From: Drosophila persimilis
Taxonomy: Eukaryota; Arthropoda; Insecta; Diptera; Drosophilidae
Reading direction: 5' to 3'
Assembly: GCF_003286085.1 (NCBI RefSeq)
Contig: NW_020825289.1
Coordinates: 9,238,001 to 9,302,000, forward strand
Length of the DNA: 64,000 nt
The notes below the pieces were generated by a model. It worked only from the letters and a program-made list of their open reading frames with translations. It searched no databases and was not told where the DNA came from. A program made the position numbers and the translations under genes. This document shows, piece after piece, positions 40,101 through 55,000 of this stretch (the first letter of the stretch is position 1; the number at the start of each line of letters is the position of its first letter).

Positions 40101-43100
40101 ATATAACCACATTGCACGTTTCTTGCTTTGGTGATTTTGTTGGACCAACAAAATAATATTTCACAATTAACGATAATTGCTTTTGCCAAACACGAACTGG
40201 GCCTGGGGTTTCGGCAATGTCAATTAACTTGAATTTTCAACACTGCAAATTGAATAATGGCTAAATGCATTTGGTTTCTGATTGGAATTTTGCACTGATA
40301 TGGATTCCCTGCCCACAGAAGGCGAAGAAAATGTTTAGTTTTCATCTGGAGGGGCAATTGCTTTGTCTGGACTGCCATAGAATAATGCAAAATTAATTAG
40401 TTTGGCATTCGACAGGAGGAATTTTGTGCACGACAACTCTTGAGAAGGCACTTAATTAGTACCTTGCTGGGATTCTCCACATAAGGAAATTTCCGAATTG
40501 AAAAGCTCTACATCTCGGTGGGGACGTGCATGTCTCGAGGGGATCGGAAAACAATTTGGCTAGTCTGTCGCATCGTGCCATTGCAGAACAATCGAGTCAA
40601 TCAATGCAACATCTTTCGATTGACACCTCGCCATTCCCCTTGTTGTTGTTGACTCTGACAATCGCTCAGTGCGACCAATTGACAGGTGGCTGTCAATTGT
40701 CTTGCCACAGCAATTTGCCACTGCAGCCGTACAACTGATTCACCCCCACTATTTCTCTCCGCCAAGAGAACCAGAGTTACGGGGGTCAGGTCAGCCACAA
40801 CGACTACGATTGCCGTGGCAAGCGTTTCACATTCTGCGGTCTCTCCTCTGTTGTGAAGCCGCCCATCATCCCCCGCCATCAGCAGTGCTCTATAAATACC
40901 AAGTAGCTTCCAGGAGTTGTCTGCACGCACAAAACAAACAAATTGCCAACATCAGCTCGATAAAAAGTAAAAAACAATTCAAAAATTAACAGTGCTGAGA
41001 AAATCATGCGACAACCATGAAATAACAATTCAATACTAGACTTCATGAAAAATAGTTTGAATAGATTCCTGGGAATCCTGTACTAATGGAAGATCGTGCT
41101 TTTTCAGATTTGTTCATTCAAATTTTCATTTAAAGAAGAATTGTTGAGAATCTACAAGTATTTAATAGAAATATACCCATTTTGAATAATTAAATTAAAT
41201 CTAACACTCTCATCAGGATCTTGTATGTAGGTTCCCGCTTTTGCGCCCAGTGTACTCGTACTACTGCTGCTACTCATTGGCACACAGAACTTGGCCGAAA
41301 CTGAATCGTGGTATTTTCGTCACGTTCGCACGTGACTGACTGCCAGGCGACATGCAGCCTCCGTTCTAGTACTTCTCCGTGCTTCTTGCTCCCTACGTAC
41401 ATACGTAAACGTAATCGTAATGGTCGCTGGTAGACCACAAAACAGCTTCCGAACTACCCGTAGTTGCTTCTGCTCCTGTTGCAGCACTGCTTCACCTCTC
41501 TCTCCCAGAGTCTCTGGTTGCTTCAGCTGCAAATTTGCATGCTTCCGATGGTTTGTGCGACTTTGTAATTGAATTTTTCACGGCGCAATGTAGAATCGCT
41601 CCCTGGATCCATGTCCGCAGCTCCTCCATCTGCAACTAGATATACACACTCGTACATCTGCATTTGCAGTGGAACTGCTCTGTTCCTGTTCCACTTCCTG
41701 TTACGTATTTTTCTTGTTTCCGGCAGCGGTGGTGGTGGCTGTTTGGGATGGGATTGGATTTGGAATCGCTCTGCATTGTGCAACCGCTGTTGTGCGCATT
41801 GTCAACACTACAGAGATTCCCAGCTCAGAGACCGAGACCGAGACCGATAACGAAACCGAAACGCAAGCCACAAACATGTTGCAGCAGCAGCAATACTCCC
41901 GTACATTTTTTGTTTTCGGGTGATTTTCAACTTTTCGTTTGGCAAAACATTCGCAATTTGTGCGTTCGCTAAACTTTCATCATTCCCGCTCCTGCTTGGC
42001 CCCCCTTCAGCCACATACCAGTCATCACCATTCTTCCCCCTTCTCTACCCACCATTGTGCTACGACATTTTAATCAAAAGTTGGCTGCATGCTGCGTGAT
42101 TCCGCACAGTACCCAGCCCCAACCCCTCGCAAACAGCAAATATCAATGATTCCGCATGTGCTTGTGTCATCATCGCTCTGCAGGATCTGTAGGATCTGTA
42201 GGATTCGTATTTATGCTGCATCTGACATCGTGGCTTGACGTTAATTAAGTTTGCTTACACATACACCGTGGAGGGGTGTGGAATATCATCGCAAGGATAT
42301 GCATGTTGTGGCAGGGACTGAAGCTGAGACAGCAGCTGGCTAAATGAGCTAGTTCCCATGAGGCAAAATCTACATGCACAGCTCTGTCGTATCAGATGAA
42401 CCCTCTGAACCCTGGAATGATAATGGTTCGCATTTAGTTGTGGCTTTGTATAAGGAGATTGCGGTCCCAATTCTCAGTCCAAATTTATGTGCAAGCGTAC
42501 GATACCATTCCCGGAATAATTCGAGGCCTACTAATTCTAATTCGAGTACTAGTTTATCTGGAAACTACACGAAAATATCCATCTAACTAATGCAATTGTT
42601 TTAATGTTTGCTCTGTCATCAGTTAAATATATGGCTGTAAATGTGGGCCGAAAACGCATTTTGAAATGGCATTATCATAATTATACGCGCGCACGACATC
42701 CTGCTAGACTCATTAATTTCATTTGATTTCATATTTTATGTAACGATGTGCATTTCTCTAATTAAAATACAAATATATGGCCAGTGGACTTCCGCTGGCG
42801 GCCACCACGTCCCCGGCTGCATAATTTATTCCGATGCTGCAACTAAATTTGCGGTCACAGAGCTTGGGACAATTGCCCGCACGAATTGACACAAATTCCT
42901 TTGTCGAACCTTTCGCAACCATCGAATGCGGCGAGGAGGAGATACACAATACCCTGTGCGGCATTTGAATGGAAATTTTGTAACTAAATACATGAATACA
43001 ACAGAATGCTAAATTAATTAATTAAAGAGGTTTCCAATTCCATCTTAAAGTCTGGTTGAAAGCTATTTTAAAGTAAACTTCAAGCGACTGCCCGCAAAAG

Positions 43101-46100
43101 AGGAAGAAGACGACGAGGACGACTCTTCGGCAAACTTTTGGCCCTTGGTTCATTACGAAAGTTTTCCGTTGGACGCTTTCTGTTTTTATGGCAAATATTG
43201 TTTGTTGTCTGTTTTCAAAATGTTTGCATTTGACACTTGGCGGTAATTTGTGTGTAAATGCGTCAACTGGAGGCTCCCCAGGAGAGCCCCTGCCCCTCCT
43301 CTGGCCAGGAGGTCCAGGCAAACTTTTCCACTCTGCAGCCATTTAATTGAAATTCCGCAAAATGGCCCCACGCATGGCCTGTGCAGCCTTGCGGGTCTGC
43401 TACTTGGGAACTTGTTGTTAATGGGCACTCACCCGAAGTTGGTTGTTCGGGGCAAACGGTTCACTTTGCGACTGTCATAATTTTGATGGCTCCGGCTGGC
43501 ATATGTACGTACGAGTATGAGAGTAAGGCGGAAGTGTAAAATCAGATAAGTGCGGTGCGCTGCCACATACTATGACTATTCCCCCCCATTTATTTTCCAA
43601 TAAAGCCCTGGACCAGGGCGAGGCTATCATTAATGTCGTGAATCCAGGACCTCGCGACGTCAACTGCGCCGCACAAAATCACCAGCAGAGCATAGTAGAG
43701 CGGAGCGCGAGGCTCGGCTCGGCTCGGCTCTCTCGTAAAAAGGCATTAAGACCAAAAGTAAAGTGCCTATTTAAGTTGAGTCATAAAATTGGCTTTCTAT
43801 CTGGCAAAGGGAATGGCAAATGGCTGTCAGAGTGGGGATTGGAGTGTGAAGAGCGGAGAGTGGGGCATGGAGAGTGGAAAGTGCTCGCGAGGCATTCTAA
43901 TTTTGTTTATTTTATTTCAATTCGTGTCTAAGTGTTCAACTCTGGGTCTTTGTTTAGGACAATATGCCTGGCTTTTCCTCCACTCCTCCTTTATACTTAA
44001 ATTCCCAGAGAATTTTCAACTTTTAAATAGTTGAAAACCCCGCAGTATCCTGGGATAAGCCAACTTTTAGCTAATTGTAGGGGGGAGAGGATGTTGTCAT
44101 CATGAATCACTAAAAATTTCCATTTTTAGATGAGAGTATCATCAAAAGACACTGATTTCGGGCCAATCAATAATGGCCACAAATGGGAACGAAAGCACAG
44201 AGGATTCATAAATTATGGCTGCAAAATAAATACGAATAAGGTAGAAATATGCTTCAGCGAGTTTCGGTGTGGATGCCACACAAAATCCTTGATCTGAAGC
44301 CAAGAGCCCCGTCGAGTGCAAAGTGAAATCAAACGGAAAGGCGGCGGCAAACGGGAAGGAATTCATAAAAAATACCATAAGTTAAGTGCGTAAGTAAGTG
44401 TGAGCGAGTCCTGAAGACTGTTTTTCAGCATAATGAAGATTTATATGTCAGTGGGATTTGCCAAATTGCAAGCACGTGTGAATTAGAATAGATATCTGAC
44501 TGGATTCCATGGCCCATGGAACAGTCGAACCTTACGGCCTTTGGCCTGGCAAACGGCATTCAATAAATGTTTAGTATCTGGCAAAAGGGAATGTGGCAAG
44601 TACATAAAATTAAATTGTCAACTTCCGTAATGTGGAGGCATAAACAGGAACCACTCTCAGCCCTTCTGCCTCTCCTTAGCTCCAGGGCAATGGCCACTGA
44701 CTGACCAAAAACTGGCATCAAAGTGAAAATATTATTAAACGAGAAATACAGCAAAGGACGGACGGACACACAACGACGAAAATGGAAAATGGAAAGAAAT
44801 AAAAAGAAGACAAGAGGAAGGGAAACATAGCAGACAGAATGAAGGCAACTTTTTGGCAGTCCACTTATTTCGGGCGACCAGACACACTTGACGTTTTTTA
44901 TACAAAGCAGCGGCGACGACTTGGAGTCCAATATAAACTGCTTCTCCTGCGCCGGATGTGGCAAATTTGGTGGCACTGAGGAGGACACAACAAGGAAGAA
45001 GGCGAGAGGCCAGCAGAGGCAGGAGGGGAGCGAAGCGGACAGAGTCGAGTGTAATCAAAATCGGAATTCAACTTAGCCAGGGTTATGCTCTACCCTGTAG
45101 CTTAGGAGTTACCTACCCTAACCTACGTTTATCACACAAGTCTAAAAAAAAGATTCTTCGATACAGAAAGATTGGGAATCTGAGAATATATCTATGGTGG
45201 TACATATTATTTCCCGCATGTCAGCATTGTTTCTTCAGTACAGAATCTATTTAATATCTATTCCATAAAAGAACCGTGTATGCTTTGAGGACAACAAAAA
45301 GACTCTTTGCTATCCTGTAAGTCGCTGGGCATTCGAGCTTCTCGGGGACACCAGGGTAACTCCTTCCGCCGCTTGGGATCCGACCCTACCTTCAGGTCCT
45401 ACCTTCGGGCCGTCGTCTCGACTTGACAGAGACGTCACATCTAATGCCCTCGACGTCGTCTATTTAAGTTCAATTTATTTGCGGCCAGGCGACTAAGCGA
45501 ATGCCGTTGATCGATTCCTGTTGCCCTCATCCCACATCTCGTGTTCGCATTAAGGTCCCTGGCGTTGACACTCCCGTTGACTTAGCCGAGATTGGGAAAA
45601 TCTCGGGGCTGCCTTTTATGTTTCAAATGTTTTTCTGTGAACTGTCACATTTGTCCCTTATCCATTTTATGCCGTTGACATTTCTCACTAAGCCCGAATA
45701 GGAAAAGGGGCTTATAGGCCTGCCTGTCCTCTATACGACAGAAGAGAAGCCGGGCCGCAAAAGATTTTTCAAATGTAAAACATTTACTTGAATTGCTTCT
45801 GACCAAAGTGCCATCAGAAGGCACTTTTTTCAGGTGGAAACTGATTTGCAGGTCTCACCTTGTGGCAATTAAATATATAGTCGACCGCAAATTGATTTGT
45901 GCAGTGGCCGACAGAAGATTCTGTTATTTTTCTCTTGATAATTCCTTCGGGCAACCGCAATGCACTCGCTTTAGATGTAGGCCTCATCTTGGGATGACCT
46001 TGATGTTCGTTCAGTCAGGCATACATTCGATCTTTCAACATATTTGGCTCTCATTCCCACTGAAAACTATGTGGTAGAACTTTTAACCACATAGGCATGA

Positions 46101-47061
46101 ATGCGATTTGTATGCAGACCAAAGGCAAGACGAAATTGTTGCTGGAATAAAATGGAATCTAATCTGTTCTGAGCATAAGCACAATCTTTGCAAATACAAA
46201 ATTCACAAATCATTTACTTCATCTCCCTTTGGAAGCTTAAAGTCTTCCGAGTATTGGCTTTGTTGAGCAAACACTGCGTATACGTAATGGAAGTCACTCA
46301 ATGCTGAATTTATGCTGGCTCTCCTATGGACTTTTCACATATTATTAAAGCAACAAATTTCCTGTAATGCAGCAAACAGAAGCAGAAACAGGCAATTGCA
46401 CTTTGCATGATTCCGGACCATAAGGACTCGATGGCTGTATGGCAGCAAGACTTCGAGTAGGAGCAGGAGCAGAGCTTCGTGCCGTAGAAACTAATTGCAG
46501 GTGCAGTAATCAATTCGGCAAGAGACGAAACTTTCAGTGAATGCACATGAAAAGTTGATGATGAGGGAATAACTGTGTTCATGGGCGCTCATTCAACAGC
46601 AATCTGACCCACTGCGGGTGCAATCTATTGGCAATTGTTCAGCATGCCACAACACGGCACAACACGATTCCACATGAAGAAAACATTTCATTTTGTTGCA
46701 TGGGCAAAGTTTGGCCCAGTCAGAGACCATTGTAGGACAACGAAACACTGAACAAACTGAGTGGCGACTTATTTAATTTGTTTTGTTGTGGTATTTTTGT
46801 GTGCACCATTCCTATAGTTGATTGCAGTTGCTTCAACGAACAATCTACTCAAGGAGTACTCTTGCAACAACTTAATTGGAGGTTTCTCGTGTCGGAACTT
46901 TATCCGGGAATAAATCATCAACCATTTCTTTTTCCAATGAGTTATGACTTGTAATGAATGAGTTTTAATGGAAATTATTATCTTTTCCCTCCAGGGATAA
47001 CATTAATAAGCGTCTAGGCCAATCGATCAATCGATTTTCGAATGTCAAAATAAGGCCAATC

Positions 47062-47094
<33 letters not shown>

Positions 47095-48921
47095 AGGGAG
47101 ACAGCACAAGACATTGTCTGGGGAAATCTCTCGCATTTGCCATCCGACTGCTTGAGGGGTTGTCTGAAGACCAACATCTGGCCAAGGGTTAACTGAATAA
47201 GCCCGAAGAAAGTTTTCCACTTTCCTGTTTTCGCTCCCACCTCCCTTGCACTGCGTCTATGCAAATGAAAGAGAGGGCAGGGGTAGTGGAAGAGCTGCAG
47301 CTCGGAAAATTGAGAAAATTAATTTCATTTCAAGATTTACTTCTTTGAAATTCTATTTGCGGGGCGCCTCCCACAGTCCGCAGCCTGCTGCCTTGCCCCA
47401 CGGCCATGTACGACAACATTTCAACAAGGGAAAACATTTTCGCTCCCATTGCCTCGGCCGCGTGGCATAAATTTATGAACGCCAAAACATTTCCACATGC
47501 TGCTGCTGCTGCTGCTGTTGTTGCTACTTTTTGGCATGCTGGCAAATCTGCGGCACCAACAGAAAATATTCAATCTATGCGGCATGTAAAAACAGACTGT
47601 GGCTCTGAGAATTCTGAGTTCGGGTCTCGAGACTCTTTGCTCTGTTCCTTGTACTCTTACTCCGGGACACATTGTTAAAGCAAAGCCAACTGAATAAATG
47701 TAAAGCAGGGCAAATGAGCAAGATTTCTGAGAGTTGCCGCAGAGGGCTCAGAGTGGATACGGATACGACAGTTGTTGTGGGAGTGGTAGGTGCTGTATGG
47801 TTACTTGGTTACAGTATCTAATGACAGAGTTTGTCGTCGCAGTCCTTGCTGTCATCATCATACTTTCCTTTCTGCGGCATCTTGTTCTTGTTTCACCCAC
47901 CCAGTAGTCGTGGGGTACATGGGTATACTCTTATTGCAGAGTATCTGCAGAGATATCCGGGGATATCATATATGGCATATGTTTATATTCAATTTTGGGC
48001 ACACTCTCTTGAAGACCCGCAAAGCGTAGGGATGTGAAAAACATTGCGCTCTTATTCTGAATTTACTTAAAATTTAAATATTTCCAGTAAAAGTAATCGT
48101 TTTTTCGGGAGTTGCGGGTATCTTATAGTCGGAACACTGAACAACACTCGTGCTTGTCCTTTTTCCATATCCTAAGTCAGACCCACCCTCTCGCCACGAC
48201 TCCCACCCGTGACAGTATCATTAGGCAGTCGCTGGCGTCGCTGGCTCTGGAGCTGTGTTAAGCGTTATCATTTGTCCTTGAGCTGTTTCCACTGTTTTCT
48301 GCTATTTTCTGCTATTTTCTGCTATTTTCTGCTGTTTTGTGTGCGGCTAGAACTGGAATCGCGTTAACTGTGCCGCTAAGATTAAAGCCAACAATAGGGA
48401 CAACCACATCCCAGTCAATATCCCCCTTTCTGGGTGCGATCCCCCTCTTTTGTTTCTTAATTTTTGCTTAGCTGGCAGCCGGCAAAATGTTATCTTTGTG
48501 GTGCTACATGTTTATCATTGTGCCGTTCGTTGTGTCTGTGTGCGCCTCCGAGTCTGTTCTTGGTGCCCCCACATCCACCGTCGCCGCCACCACCGTTCGA
48601 GTGAAATTTAAGCAGCCGAGTCATAAATTATACTCGTAGCCAGCCACTCCCCACCCACGCTGGTACCCACTTTCGCTGGCGCTCAAATATTTGCATACTT
48701 TCCGGGATGGGACGGACTCGGCTAACAAGTTTCAATACGTTCCAGTCCATAATCACAGATCGCTGGCGCGAGAGTCGGCCGCAGAATGACTTCAATGTTG
48801 CGTCACAGTGCCACTGTGCCACTAAACGCCCAAGAGCTCCACCACCCTCCCTCCCATTGACAATAATTTCGACAGCAATTTTCATAAATTAGCCTTCCCC
48901 ATCTCCCTCTTTCTATCTTTC

Positions 48922-49003
<82 letters not shown>

Positions 49004-52000
49004 TCTTTCCTCTTGTGTGCTGCCTTTCTGCCCTTGAAGTGCCGCCCAAAAATTGTCAACTACTTCAGCTGTAATCCACATTGTTACGAAACAACAAACT
49101 TATTTGTACACTGTCAAAAAATTACTTCCTAATTAAAGAATATGCCATTGGAATTAAGTATATATCAAAAACCGTGGAAAAAACAACGAAGCACGTAGGA
49201 CTTTGGATTAGGAATGTATTCTTATCTCCCAGGAGCCCCAAGCTCACTTAGAAGAATTCGATTAAGGACTATAGTTTTTTCTTCAGTGTGCATATGTATG
49301 TACATGTGGAACCAAAGTGTTTTCTCCCCTTCCCAGCCCGCCCACACATCTCTTATTGTCACTGAATTTACAGAGCTTTAAACTTTAATTTATGTGGAGC
49401 ACACTCCAGGGGGTGGTGGAGGGGGTGGGCCTGGACGAGCTAAAGCCGCACTGCCAACGAAAGTGTAAATTATCACGATAATTAAGTAGGATAGCACTCC
49501 GTTCCACAGCTCCGCTCTTTCTCACTGTATGGTTATTTGGCCTTAGGCCGCTTTGCGTGGCCCATAAATTTATAATTTAATGCAAAAACCACAAAGACCA
49601 ACCTCAGTCGGAGCCAAGGGCTCAGCCCCCGGACTCGACTTCTAAATCTACAAGCGAAAGTTTAATTTGAATTCGAATTTTGTGAAAAATAATTATCTCG
49701 CAGAATTTCCGCACATCTAGGAGGTTTTGTGGGTTCTGCAATAAGCCCTTAATGGGTTTCCGACACATTTATGAGCTTAAGATGAGCAAAAGGTAAAGAA
49801 AGTATAGGTAAATAATGAATGGAGTTAACTAGAGCTGGAAAAATTGAAGGGAAAAGTGTTAAAACAAGTGCTTAATCTGAGAATTAAGCTGGAAGTTCGA
49901 ATGTCTTTCTATATAACTGTATATGGAGCTATACGTTCCCCTCTGTAGTTCCTGCAATATTTGTTTTCGTAGCCGATTTTCTCTCTATCGATTTCCAAGG
50001 GTATCCTTTGAGAATACCCTCGCAAGTTCGGCCAGACCATGCTCCTGACCCCCTATCGCAGTGGCCTTGACAACTAAGCGACCCGAATGTCCGGCAATTT
50101 GCCCTCCCCCTGCCATTTTCTCACTTTCTTCCATCCATTGCGCAAAGCCCACGTTAGGTGCTGGGAAATTAATTACCGCATCGGGGCGCGAAAATGGCTG
50201 CTCCACGATAATGCCTCAAAAGTCATGTCCAACTTTTGCGTGTGCAGGAGATGGCGATGGCGGTGGCGATGCCAACTAAAAAGTTTCTAATTACGACCAT
50301 GAAACCAGCCTAACGGCGGCACTGCTCCTCCGCATTTTTATTCCCGTTGATGTTTAAGTTTTTAATAACATTTACCACGGAGCTCCGTTCCGTCCATGTG
50401 CCTAGTCGCTTGTACCGAGTTCCAAGGAATCGGGGGTGGCACGACACTGAGGAGAAGCGTGTGCGGCGAGCATGTTAATACAGTAGGCAGCTGAAAGGCA
50501 AAGGCGGGATGGAAGCCATGTAAATTGTAATTACACTTAAAGCCATAATCCAGCTTTATGCCTAAAACTCGCGCCTACGCCGACTGCTAAGCCACGGCTT
50601 AAGGGCTCACACGGGCGAAGTAATGGGCGGGAGACAGGCGTACAAGTATGCGCTCGCATATACGAGTACATAAAGAGAGTGCTCTCTCTTAGGCCTGGTT
50701 CAATTTAATTTGTGCAGAATTTAAGTTTAGCTGCAGATAAATATCCATATGGGTTAATTATATAAATTGTGCAATAGTTAACATGGGGAAACTTTTCCCC
50801 AAAAATCCAAAACTTCCCTACTAGACTTTCGAACGAAACTTGCAGCCGCACAGAGGGGCACGGAGAGGGAGGAAGAACAAAGTCAAAAGACGGAAACGGA
50901 GAACTTTCAAGACTTATTTTCCAAGGAACACAAAGCAACTCTCCGTTCGGCAATCAGCTAAGGGACTGCCTCCGCCCGATGCACAGACTGGAGTACAAAG
51001 CATTTCGCATATGTCTTTCTGCCGCGCAAACGAAAGGCTTTCGCATAATTCCAATTGCAGAATTTAAGGAGCAGGAGCAGGAGAACGGAGTACTTTATCT
51101 TGATGACTGCTGCTGTTTGGTCTCACGCATGTAGAAGAGCTTGTGGGTGGGGGGAGAGGGAAACTCCGACGCCATTTGGCTTTGGATTTTTGGCGTCAAT
51201 GTGCTCGTTGGCATTTAAAACGTAGACAGTTTGCTCTAGTTGCCTCGACGCGCAATTACTTAGATACACACACACACACACACACACTCAGACACGGACA
51301 CACAGGCAGACCGACAAAAATATATATCTGTATCTGTATCCTACTCGTACGGATGCTTGCATATTTCTGCCAAAAGTTACAACTTTTCTTGGCCCAAAAA
51401 AGGCGGCGAGGAGGAAAAGACGAGCAACAAGAAGAAAGTTTTCACTTGAAATTCAAGGAATTGCTTTTGAAAAGTTTCAATTTCTGACAGTGTGCGCAAG
51501 TTGTTAGGCAAATTCGCTTTTTATTCCCAATTTGGTGGCGGAACTCCGCCTCCGCGGAGGCGCAAGCGCCAGACCCCACCAGAGCGTAGCAGAGCTGAGC
51601 AGATCTGCACAACGAAAGCCAACCTGGAGAGCAGGTTCTCTAATGAAATTGTGACGTCGGGATCCATTTGTCCTGCCTTAAGGCGGCAAAAAACACAATG
51701 AAATCAAGGCCGCACTTGAGGCAAATTAAATGTTGAAACAACATTTCCCTTCCACTGACCCTTGGGTCGCTCTCAGGGCCAACTTTCCGCGAGTTTCGAG
51801 TGCAGCCGCCAGCCCAAGTTGTAATTGCATAAACCAAAGGGCCTGCCACTTGTCAAAGATGCCCAAATAAAAAAAAGCTTGTTAGCCCAAATGTGGAGTG
51901 CTGACCGGCCATGGAATGGAGTGTTGGGAAGATCATAATCTGCCTCTGTCGATACGCGATGATGGGCAGCTTTCTGCTGCGGCGGTTCGGTGGAAACTTT

Positions 52001-55000
52001 CCGCAGCGAAATTGGTGGAAAAACTGAGGGAAAACGGGAAAAACAGCAAAAGGTAAATCACAAAACCATTTGCATCGACTTAGGCTGGGGTCGCGCCATG
52101 GATGTGACTATGGGTTCTGGCCAGGTTGGCTTTGTCTTGTCCTTAATGGCTCGCCGTGACTGGCCAGGATCTGGGCAAGAAAGCTGCCCGCTTGAAAATG
52201 GGAGTGCAAAAAAGAGGTGAAAAGTTGCAAATTGGAGCCTTGCAAACGGGGAGAATGCTGACGGGGCTGGAATTTCTACGCTTGGCTACTGAGTGTGCAA
52301 CCAAAATGTATCTTAGTGTTCTAGTTGCTCCATTCCATCCATCCACATTCCTTACACATATGGCACATACACACATGCACACACTTATAGATGTCTATGT
52401 CTTCGCATTTGCCATTGCCAAAAGGCGGCGCCTCCTTTGAATTATGTAAAATTTACGTGCTTTCAGCGCTTAAAGTGCAGCCATGTGTGTGTGCGCCTCC
52501 CGCTCGCCCTTTCTCTCTCTCTCAGTTTTCGAGTGAGTGTGTGTGTATTGCTGGGTGCCCCTGCGTGCATGTGTGTGTGTATGTGGGACCATTAGTTTTT
52601 GTGCTGATTATTATGGCTGCCGCAGCACACGAGCCCGGGACAGGACCAGAGCCAAGACCAGGCCAGAGGCATCCCTGGCAGGACCCACGTCCATGTGGTG
52701 TTGCATTTGTAACAGGTGAGCTTTATGGCTATGTTACCGTTGCATTTACCGCTACCCAAGCATGTGTGTATGTGCCTCCTCCTCCACAGCCCTTACCCTG
52801 CAATAACGTGTAGGCCTTGACCCGGGGTGGGTTGCAGATCCCTGGCACGAAGGCGCATTGCCCGTGCCTCTCTGCCTTCAGTTTATTCAAAATTATTGTG
52901 CCGCCAATGAAGACATATGGGTAAATGCTCCTTTTCACCAGCACCCACCCATTTCATGCACCCCATAGCTCGATGCAACCCATGCCTCGATGCACCCCAG
53001 GCCCTCTTTGTCATGCTCGTCAATCATCTTGTGTCATTAACAAATGAATCCTTTTATCCCCGTGTGAAACTGCATTCGCTTTGTCACTGCCGCCATTGTA
53101 AATCGATTGCCCACCCAATTAGAGATATATTCCTAGATGTATAAAGAGAAAAAAACAGAGTGAGAGACAGAGAGAGAGAGAGATAGAGATATGGAGATGG
53201 AGAGCTCAATCGAAAAGAAATTTGATTTATTTTCTCGTGAAAAACTGAAAAACTTCAAGGAAAACAGAAGTGGTGGACAGCTTGATTAGTATATTGAAAG
53301 AACTATGAAATGGAAATATGAGATGATAAGTGCATAAGTAGTAGATTAATTTAAGGATAGATAGAACATCTGATGAAACGCAGCTACTTAAATGATATAG
53401 GATAGAAGATTACAAAATGATGGACTGAATGATTGCAATGTGATAGATGGCAATCAATTACAAAATTCTTTCATGCAACGGACATGAGTGCATGATAGCC
53501 GTTTTGAGTGTATTTTACATTAAAATCAATACAATAACCCTAGATGCTCTTCGTCGAATTACACGTGCATACTAACATCTGTTCTTTATTCATTTAGGAT
53601 ACACAGCCGCAATATACTGATATAGACACATATAGTATGTATCTAATTCCTCTGGTATTTCATGCAACCCAATACACTTAATAAGTTTCCTCCCCCCACC
53701 TACATCCATGGCACTCCATCGCCACGGGACACGGAAATGGTCTTATTTCGGTGCGGTGGCAATTAACAAACGCCCAGCCTCCCGGAAAAGCCTCCGCAGC
53801 GGCATCCTATACATACGATAGTTAGCCCAATTAACCCGACTTGCCACAAGTGGCCCGCCACCTATCCCCTCAGGCAGCTTCAATGGATTTAACTTTGTGC
53901 CCGACTTTCACAGCAATTTGACAATTTCGAACAGGGTGGCTCTACATCCCCACAATCGCCCACACAGCAACACATGCAACTCCTCGACGGCAGGCGGGAT
54001 GTTGGCTCTGATGCCATGGCATCGTCATGCTCTACTAACTCCACTAACTGGGGGATGCGATGCTCTACGGAACTACATAGGATAGAACGTAACTGCAACT
54101 ACAACTACAACTGCCGTCAATATGCGACTGTTTCGCAGGCATTTGAGCCACGTGGTTCCTACAATGCTGTGTCAGCAGCTCTGCAGGAGGTGGAACTGGG
54201 GACAGATCAGACTAGATTGGAAGCCGCAATGGGCAACATTGGATTCGATCTGTCTGATGGAAGTTTTTGGTCCATTTTATAAATTATTGCTAGTGCAAGG
54301 GTTTCAAAGCTAAAGGGAAATCTAACGGGGGTCCCAGTAATCAACTAAATAGATAAAAATTTGTTCTGTTCATTTAAATAATGAAAAGTAAATGTCAATA
54401 AATAATAGAATATTGCAGAAAATATATATATCAAAAATTATTTAATCATGGGATATCTATACTATTCATTTTCATATTTTCATCTATCAAAGGTGTTTTT
54501 ATTTCTTTTCTGATATATTCTTCGGGAAGGTAAGGTTCGGGGAGATATTTGTCAACCCATGAAATTGCTGCTTTGCATACTAGCTGCAGTGTGGGGAATT
54601 TTCCAAATATTTATGCAAATATTTGGAGCTATTGAGCTGCAGATTTGTTTTGGGTGGAGCGGGGAAAATGTATTTGGGGTACAAGTGGTGCACTGCTGGC
54701 CTTCAAATCCCCGAACCCAGTCCCCAGACATGCACGCGGGGCATAAAACTATTGATTTATATGAATCTCGAATATATTTACATATGTATATATACCTACA
54801 TGCCACAGCCACAAGCGTGCGAGTAATACCTATAGATGACGCTGTGCTGGCTAAATATTAATGCGCTCTAAATAAAAAGCGGCATGAACAGCAGAAATTG
54901 TTTTTTCATTTGTGCACTAAGCTCTAAGCATTTCATTTTATTTCTATTTTCATTTTCCATCACTGGGTTCCGTTTCTGTGTCCGTCTCCGTCTCTGTTTC

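Noticed and set aside
40891-40898. TATAAATA on the plus strand as a nested gene promoter
   Set aside because: No initiator at the right spacing and no convincing coding frame downstream.
43100-43155. Signal-peptide-like MNQGPKVCRRVVLVVFFLFC on the minus strand as the first exon of dpr13
   Set aside because: No phase-1 donor follows (only weak phase-0 or phase-2 GTs), whereas the exon at 56785-56728 fits the required phase and donor.
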